In this document: one piece after another, positions 51,161-56,082 of the stretch
How positions within the stretch are numbered: the first letter of the stretch is position 1
Layout: every line of letters starts with the position of its first letter
Source: Bifidobacteriaceae bacterium
GTDB lineage: Bacteria; Actinomycetota; Actinomycetes; Actinomycetales; WQXJ01
Length of the DNA: 56,082 nucleotides
Assembly (NCBI GenBank): GCA_031270825.1
Contig: JAISXH010000070.1
Coordinates: 1-56,082 of the forward strand
Reading direction: 5' to 3'
Program-made: the position numbers and the translations under genes
Notes under the pieces: generated by a model
Told to the model about the DNA's origin: nothing
The model's input: the letters and a program-made list of their open reading frames with translations, nothing else
The model's database searches: none

Positions 51161-52861
51161 TCAGGGCAGACGCCGCGCCAACCGATAGCCGCTCGCGTCG
51201 CCCGGCTCGACGATTCCGCTGACCGGCTCGTAGTCCCCGCCGTAGACCGACTCGGCATAGCGATCAGCCGCGCCCGGGTCGCCGCTCCAGCCGCTGATCG
51301 GGTCCAGCAGCACGTATTCCGGCTCGACCTGGTCGGGGTAGTCGCCGATCCAATAGACCGTGTGGTCGGTGGCCAGTTGGGTGATCAGCCCACGGTCTGA
51401 GGCGACGCTCGCCCCAGGGGGAATGGCCGCCAACACCCGCGCCGCCTGCTCCGCCCTTGGCGAACCTTGGTACGAGGCCCGCTTGACCAGCCCCGCCAAG
51501 GGGAACCAAGCCGTTGTGACAAGGGCGAACACTAGGCTCGCGACAGCCACAACGGGTACGATGCCGTGTCGCCACCGCCGCCGTGGTCCAGCTTTGACAA
51601 CACCGTCCGCCGCCGGTTCGGGCACCCGCGCCCGCCAACGTCCCAGCGCGTCGATCGCCGCCACGAACACCATCGGCATCAGAATCATCGAATAGTGCCA
51701 AGCCGTGCCCCAATGGGCCGAGTCGGTCGAGGCGAACCGCCACAACAGCGTGGGCGCCGCCACCAAACTCCAGCGCGAGAACCAGCACGTTCCCATGACG
51801 ACCGCGCTGACCATGGCCAACGTCTTCAGTTTGACCGCTGGCTGCAGTATCCCCACAATCAAGCCCAATGGCCCGCTGGTCTGGTCCACCTTGTCCCAGT
51901 AGTACCAACTGCCCCCTTTGAAGGCCGGCATGATCAATCCGAAAACCAGAATCAGCGCGACCAGGCCGGCGCCCGCCAGCGCCAAGCCGACGCGGACTTG
52001 CGTCGCCCAGCTATCGCTGTCCCACTGCTCCTCCCGGGAAGACCGCCCGGCGGCAGCTTTCGCGGTCGCCCCCGCCGGCAGAGCGGTCTGGACCGCACCT
52101 GTGCCGGCGTGCCGCGCGCCGCCGCGCTCAGGCAAGTCGGCCCCAGTTCGGCCGACCGCCGCCCGGCGATGGAGCCACCAGCCATGACCAGCCATGACGG
52201 CGCCGAATGCCATCACCGTCAGACCCATGTCTTCCTTGACGGCCAAGGTGGCCGCCGCCCACGCCGCCGCCGCCCCCCAACGCTGATCCACCGCCGCCGC
52301 CAAGGCGAAAGCGATCATGGGGACGGCGAATGCGTACTCATGGAACTGGGCGTCCACACCGGTTTGCAAACCCCAACTGAGCGTGTAGGCCACGCCCAGG
52401 CAGATCCCGGACCATTTGCCCACCCGGCGGCGGGCTAGCGCCGTGATCGGGACGATCGACAGGGCCACCAGCACGCATTGGGCAACCAACAACGTCACCG
52501 GGGAGGGAAAGAGCCGGTAGAACGGGCCGAGCAGGGCCAGGATCGGAGAGAAATGGTCGCCGAGCTGGTTTGCGCCAGGGCCTTTGATGTCCACGATCGG
52601 CCAGCCGAAATGGGCCCAGCCTTTGACGGCCTGCTCGAAAATGGCCAGATCGAGCGAGGGCGCCTCCTGGCGGTGCCACCGGGCCAGCGTCAAAGTCAAA
52701 TACAGGCCGAAGCCGACTGCGGCCACCGCCCAGGCGATCTTGTCCGCCTCGGCCGCGCGGCGGCGCAGCCAACCGATCACTTTGCCTAGGCGCTGCCCGT
52801 CGGGGATGTTCTCCGGGCGAGGCAACAAGCGGACGCGGCCAGACGGCATCGGCGGCGTCAC
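51161..52861 (-). CDS. DUF2079 family polytopic membrane protein
   Basis: A 566-aa protein; the start is uncertain (GTG 52861 used; TTG 52864 and ATG 52849 are in frame). Ten or more TM helices are visible. The DUF2079 hallmark segments are EQAVKGWAHFGWPIVDIKGP near residue 65 and LQTGVDAQFHEYAFAVPMIA near 155. The cytosolic loop near 230-290 is long and charged. DUF2079 proteins resemble GT-C glycosyltransferases in topology; reaction unknown. The C-terminal third is a soluble domain with DRGLITQLATDHTVYWIGDY. Confidence 0.8.
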   Translation of the reverse strand: MTPPMPSGRVRLLPRPENIPDGQRLGKVIGWLRRRAAEADKIAWAVAAVGFGLYLTLTLARWHRQEAPSLDLAIFEQAVKGWAHFGWPIVDIKGPGANQLGDHFSPILALLGPFYRLFPSPVTLLVAQCVLVALSIVPITALARRRVGKWSGICLGVAYTLSWGLQTGVDAQFHEYAFAVPMIAFALAAAVDQRWGAAAAWAAATLAVKEDMGLTVMAFGAVMAGHGWWLHRRAAVGRTGADLPERGGARHAGTGAVQTALPAGATAKAAAGRSSREEQWDSDSWATQVRVGLALAGAGLVALILVFGLIMPAFKGGSWYYWDKVDQTSGPLGLIVGILQPAVKLKTLAMVSAVVMGTCWFSRWSLVAAPTLLWRFASTDSAHWGTAWHYSMILMPMVFVAAIDALGRWRARVPEPAADGVVKAGPRRRWRHGIVPVVAVASLVFALVTTAWFPLAGLVKRASYQGSPRAEQAARVLAAIPPGASVASDRGLITQLATDHTVYWIGDYPDQVEPEYVLLDPISGWSGDPGAADRYAESVYGGDYEPVSGIVEPGDASGYRLARRLP

Positions 52862-53070
52862 CAATCTGCGCCCGCCGGGCTGCCCTGCGACATGGCGCCC
52901 ATTCTAGATAGACGCACCTGTATGCCGAGTCCTCCGGGCCGATCCGGCCTGGTCAGAACCGAACCGCGCCGCTGAGCCGTTCGCCCGCCAGCCGCGTCCT
53001 CACACCCACGGCCAAGACCACGGCGGCCCCTCCCCGGGGTTGACGGCATCGGCGGCGAGGGCCCGTGTCC

Positions 53071-53844
53071 CTACCTGAACTCTTGTCGGCGACGTCCGCC
53101 GGACGCCCACGGACGCTCGACGACCGTGCCCGCGAACCGGGGCCCGGCGAATCGCCTCAAGGCGGCGTCTGCGAGAGCCACCGAGGGCACGTTGTCGGGA
53201 TCGGCCAACATCTTGTGGGGCAGGAAGACGTAGCGCTCGAACGGTTCCGGGCCAACTATGGCCCGCGGACCCCGTAGGAGCACACCCCGCAAGTCAGTGC
53301 GGTCGCCGAAACCAGGCGTGACTGGCGCGAATCTCAAATAGGTGGACACCCGCATCCTCATCCGCCGCGGCACCAGGAGGTCCTCGGGCTGGGTGTAAGG
53401 GTCGTAACGATCCACAACCGCAGGTTGGACCGCCGCGATTTCCGTCCATTTCAAGAGCACCCGCCGGCGGTTGCGCCGGATGACGATCCCGTCAGGCAGG
53501 ATGGCCAAATAGGAGAGCTTGCGGTATTTCAGCCCCCTGAGCCCGGCAATTCCGAGAAGCAGCAGGAAGCCGCCCAGGCCCCAGGCGACGGCCCACACCA
53601 CCGCCGGCGGCACCGAGCCGTCGACCTGGCGACCGGTCGCCCAGGCCACCACCGGGCCCACGATCAATCCCAAGCCGAGCACCGAGCAAAACATGACAGA
53701 CACAAGGAGCGTAGCGGGCCTTGGGCCGGAGACCTCGTCGGCGATCACCACAGCGGGCTGCGTATGCGCGGCCTCCAGCGCGCGCGGATCGTCGGTTTGA
53801 ATCACATAAGCGAGCAACGGGTCGCCGTCTGGGGGCTGGCGCAT
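53071..53844 (-). CDS. Two-TM protein with PH-like domain
   Basis: A 257-aa protein from ATG 53844 (a GTG at 53847 precedes it). Two TM helices (LLVSVMFCSVLGLGLIVGPV and AVVWAVAWGLGGFLLLLGIA) are followed by a beta-rich domain beginning YLAILPDGIVIRRNRRRVLL, similar to bacterial PH (YcxB/DUF304-type) domains. Start spacing to the AAGG is poor, so expression signals are unclear. Function unknown. It lies 71 bp downstream of the propeller protein on the same strand. Confidence 0.6.
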   Translation of the reverse strand: MRQPPDGDPLLAYVIQTDDPRALEAAHTQPAVVIADEVSGPRPATLLVSVMFCSVLGLGLIVGPVVAWATGRQVDGSVPPAVVWAVAWGLGGFLLLLGIAGLRGLKYRKLSYLAILPDGIVIRRNRRRVLLKWTEIAAVQPAVVDRYDPYTQPEDLLVPRRMRMRVSTYLRFAPVTPGFGDRTDLRGVLLRGPRAIVGPEPFERYVFLPHKMLADPDNVPSVALADAALRRFAGPRFAGTVVERPWASGGRRRQEFR

Positions 53845-53915
53845 CACCTTGCCATGCTACTGGGGCCGGCTCGCACTGTGGGGGGTGTCACGGCCGCCAC
53901 GGCCGCGACGCTGGC

Positions 53916-55889
53916 TCAACCCTTCAATTCGACCAGCGCCTGAGAGGACATCATCGATCCGGTTTCTCGTCGGCTGACGATGCCGCCCGTCTCGGCGTCA
54001 TAGATGGTCCCGTCCCAGCTGGCCGAGGACCAGGCGTCGGCCATGGGATCTTCAGCGGTCGTCGCCGCGAACAATCGCGAACCAATGGAGTACATGGTCA
54101 TGGCGGCGGCCTCGCCGCCGTCAGGCAGCACGCCTTCGAGCGACCAAAGCTCCTCCAGTTCCGAAGTCAGGTCGACGGCGCTAATGCTGCCGTCATCATG
54201 GGCGACATACGCGACCGCAGACCCGAAACCGATCACTTGGTCGCCCGACTGCGGGCGGCGGTAGGCCAGGTTGTCTCCGGCCTTGAGGTCGCGCATCGTC
54301 ATGCCCTGAGAAGCCCCGGTGGTGACGACCCGCTCGCCGCTCATCAGCCGGATGTCCTCATTCCGCTTCGACCACAACTGTCGGCCCGATTCGGCGTCAA
54401 GCATGACGCCCCGCGACCCCATCCGGTCGGAGACATTGAGAGCCAGGTAGCTTCCCCCGACCGCCGCGAAATCAAGCCAGGTGACATTCTTGATCGGCTC
54501 ATCCCAGGAGTCCTCGCCGGTCTTGGCGTCTATCCGCATGACCGTTCCCTGGCGGTCGTCGTGGCGCAACAAGACGGCTGTGGCGCCCTGCGCCAAGGTG
54601 TATCTGATGTGGTCACCGCCGCCCCGCGCCTGGTCCAATCCGAACCCCACGTTGGCCCCGGTCCGGGCGTCTAGATAGCCGTCCGCGCTGGAGACCCACC
54701 AGGCTCCGCTGGCGGCGCTGTACAAGTCCTGCGCCTGGTCTGAGGAATCGTGTTGCCAGACGGGGTTGTCGAGGTCTGTCGCTTTATAGCCAGCCACCTC
54801 GGTTTCGCCCCCGAGCACGACTGTGCCGTCATGCAAGCCAAGCAACCACGCTGTCGGCCCGACCTCCCGTTTCGAGATCATCTCGCCTTGGCGGTCAACG
54901 GTCAGGACGAAGCCGGCAGACAGCGCCGGGTCCCCCCAATAGTCGTTCTGCATCAAGGAGACCACCGCCAGACCATCGGCGACTTCCGCCCAGCAGGACC
55001 AAGACGCCTTCACGTCGATCCCCAGCTCCGCCAACGGATCGACTCTCCATTCGACCTCGCCAGAATTCAGATCGAAGGCCGCTAAGGCCGTCAATGGGCC
55101 GTCGAAGAGAGGCTCTGGCTCACGTTCCTCGCCGAAGAAGGCGTCGCTGAAGCCCTGGCCCGATTGCGTCATGGCGTGATCGACTTCGGCTGGGAGTTCG
55201 CAGTCGTCGACGCAGTCGATCCAGTTCTGGGCGGCCTCGGGATACTTTTGCGCCATCTCCAGTCCGAGGTCATAGTCCTGGTCGTAGTCCGGATACCACC
55301 ACGAATCCTGGGTCGGATCGTTCACGCCCACCGCCAGGCCTGTGTCCGGATCGAGAAATCCCTCGAAGATGGTGGACTGGAATTCATACTCGAATAGCTC
55401 GTCGGTCCGAATCGTCGCGCCCACTGCTGGTTCGGCGGTCAGGTTCGGCAACAGCTCCCAGCCGACCGGTTCCGCGGTCTCAGGCCGGTCGGCGAGCCAG
55501 ATGGCGCCTACCGAAACCGCCGCGACGGCCACTACGACCATTCCGGAGCCCACCGCGATTCGTTTGGCTTTCGATTTGCGCTTGGCCGGCTGTTCCTGCT
55601 GCGGCGGGCTGGCGGGTTGGGGTGCGTCACCGCCCGGCGGCGGCGCCATGCTTGGTGGAGGCGCCAATGGGGGAGGCGCCAATGGGGGAGGCGCCAAAAC
55701 GAAGGCGAAGTCGGCCGGAGGCCCCGAGACGAGACCGCCGGGATGAGGGGCGTTCGATGGCGCGAACCACTCGGCGCCGGCCGGGACGCTCGACTTCCAC
55801 AGCGACGGTCCCGTGTCGTCAGAGCCCAGATTCGCGGCGTCGCGTCGCGGGTCACCGGCGGTTCCGGCGCCGGGCTTGGGACCGGGCAC
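53916..55889 (-). CDS. Membrane-anchored PQQ-like beta-propeller protein
   Basis: A 657-aa protein. GTG 55889 has a strong AGGAGG 6-7 nt upstream; an in-frame upstream ATG would add 54 residues without a ribosome site. A Pro-rich N-terminus with LAPPP repeats (see 55657-55697) precedes a TM helix (IAVGSGMVVVAVAAVSVGAI). The extracytoplasmic part shows PQQ/WD-type blade motifs (FDLNSGEVEWRVDP; DARTGANVGFG; IDAKTGEDSWDEP; DAESGRQLWSKRN; VDLTSELEELWSLE; YDAETGGIVS). Such propellers are usually binding scaffolds or sensors; no enzyme motif was seen. Confidence 0.75.
   Translation of the reverse strand: MPGPKPGAGTAGDPRRDAANLGSDDTGPSLWKSSVPAGAEWFAPSNAPHPGGLVSGPPADFAFVLAPPPLAPPPLAPPPSMAPPPGGDAPQPASPPQQEQPAKRKSKAKRIAVGSGMVVVAVAAVSVGAIWLADRPETAEPVGWELLPNLTAEPAVGATIRTDELFEYEFQSTIFEGFLDPDTGLAVGVNDPTQDSWWYPDYDQDYDLGLEMAQKYPEAAQNWIDCVDDCELPAEVDHAMTQSGQGFSDAFFGEEREPEPLFDGPLTALAAFDLNSGEVEWRVDPLAELGIDVKASWSCWAEVADGLAVVSLMQNDYWGDPALSAGFVLTVDRQGEMISKREVGPTAWLLGLHDGTVVLGGETEVAGYKATDLDNPVWQHDSSDQAQDLYSAASGAWWVSSADGYLDARTGANVGFGLDQARGGGDHIRYTLAQGATAVLLRHDDRQGTVMRIDAKTGEDSWDEPIKNVTWLDFAAVGGSYLALNVSDRMGSRGVMLDAESGRQLWSKRNEDIRLMSGERVVTTGASQGMTMRDLKAGDNLAYRRPQSGDQVIGFGSAVAYVAHDDGSISAVDLTSELEELWSLEGVLPDGGEAAAMTMYSIGSRLFAATTAEDPMADAWSSASWDGTIYDAETGGIVSRRETGSMMSSQALVELKG
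55657..55697. repeat. 15-bp in-frame tandem repeat (LAPPP coding)
   Basis: The unit GGAGGCGCCAATGGG is repeated at 55657, 55672 and partly at 55687, giving APPPL units in the proline-rich N-terminal part of the propeller protein. Copy number may vary between strains by slippage. Confidence 0.75.
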
Positions 55890-55971
55890 AATAGGCCTCC
55901 TCGCGCTGACTGGAATTCCTCTCCGCCGCGACCCTACCAGGCCAGTGCCGGATGGCGCCGCCGCCCGCTTT

Positions 55972-56082
55972 CTAATTGGAAGTGCAACGGGTTGTGGCCT
56001 GGAGTGATTGTAGCTGGTCGTGGAAGGCTTCGGCCGGTGTGGCCCAGGCAAGGACTTTGAGGGGCCGGTTGTTGATCTCTTC
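55972..56082 (-). CDS. IS30-type transposase, C-terminal fragment (cut by window edge)
   Basis: The minus-strand frame is open at the right edge and ends at TAG 55974-55972. It encodes EEINNRPLKVLAWATPAEAF followed by HDQLQSLQATTRCTSN. NNRPLKVLAWATPAEAF matches the C-terminal end of IS30-family transposases (NNRPRKxLGWxTPAE), including the Glu of the DDE site region nearby. The start lies outside. Downstream (55890-55971) no inverted repeat end could be confirmed. Confidence 0.8.
   Translation of the reverse strand, partial: EEINNRPLKVLAWATPAEAFHDQLQSLQATTRCTSN

Noticed and set aside
1-56082. CRISPR array or prophage
   Set aside because: No regularly spaced repeats with unique spacers and no phage structural or integrase genes were found.

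Overview
The window is GC-rich, densely coded DNA from an actinobacterium. The best evidence is the conserved origin-proximal actinobacterial block tRNA-Leu - fhaA - fhaB - pstP - rodA - pbpA - pknA - pknB, followed by a DUF881 protein, crgA, a rhomboid protease and a cyclophilin. Many genes use GTG starts and 4-bp ATGA/GTGA overlaps. Two sortases, an LCP protein and PASTA kinases indicate a Gram-positive wall. The genus cannot be named from this sequence; a Micrococcales/Actinomycetales-type organism is plausible.

Layout. (1) 1-20033: an accessory system. A NERD-nuclease-like gene (+) converges on an eight-gene minus-strand operon. Read from its promoter end at about 18.2 kb, the operon encodes a small membrane protein, a secreted/membrane-anchored vWA protein with a DPW-rich cytoplasmic tail, a giant tubulin/FtsZ-superfamily protein, a membrane protein of 872 aa, a beta-rich Fn3-like protein, a GAP1-like protein, a cytosolic vWA protein and a zinc-ribbon P-loop GTPase. 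A lidless Hsp70 is divergently transcribed from the same intergenic region, which holds two dyads. This is the strongest candidate for an uncharacterised system. It resembles the NTP-dependent conflict/multicellularity systems inferred by comparative genomics (double-GTPase, GAP1, vWA and tubulin-like components). (2) 20130-23153: a small secreted Ig-like protein, a sortase with a long acidic cytoplasmic extension, and an LCP glycopolymer transferase. (3) 23338-33357: tRNA-Leu(CAG) and the cell-growth Ser/Thr phosphorylation operon. (4) 33515-40137: L,D-transpeptidase, class E sortase, DUF881, CrgA, rhomboid, cyclophilin and a helical membrane protein. A 487-bp non-coding gap at 37275-37761 between convergent genes carries DnaA-box-like sequences. 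(5) 40163-51143: a TIGR01777-type epimerase, a three-gene ABC-2 exporter, a TetR-controlled ABC exporter with a recognisable operator/promoter, a two-component system and a flavodoxin-like protein. (6) 51161-56082: a DUF2079 membrane protein, a two-TM/PH-like protein, a PQQ-propeller protein, and the C-terminal end of an IS30-type transposase cut by the window edge.

How the parts fit. Region 3 is the housekeeping control of septal and lateral wall growth: PknA/PknB phosphorylate, PstP dephosphorylates, FhaA/FhaB read phosphothreonine, and RodA/PbpA polymerise and crosslink peptidoglycan. Regions 2 and 4 add wall attachment and L,D-crosslinking. Region 1 has its own cytoskeletal-type GTPases, membrane anchors and a chaperone, so it could be a membrane-associated assembly or sensing machine. 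That role is inferred only. The origin-like motifs at 37.5 kb and the gene content suggest that the window lies near the chromosomal origin.
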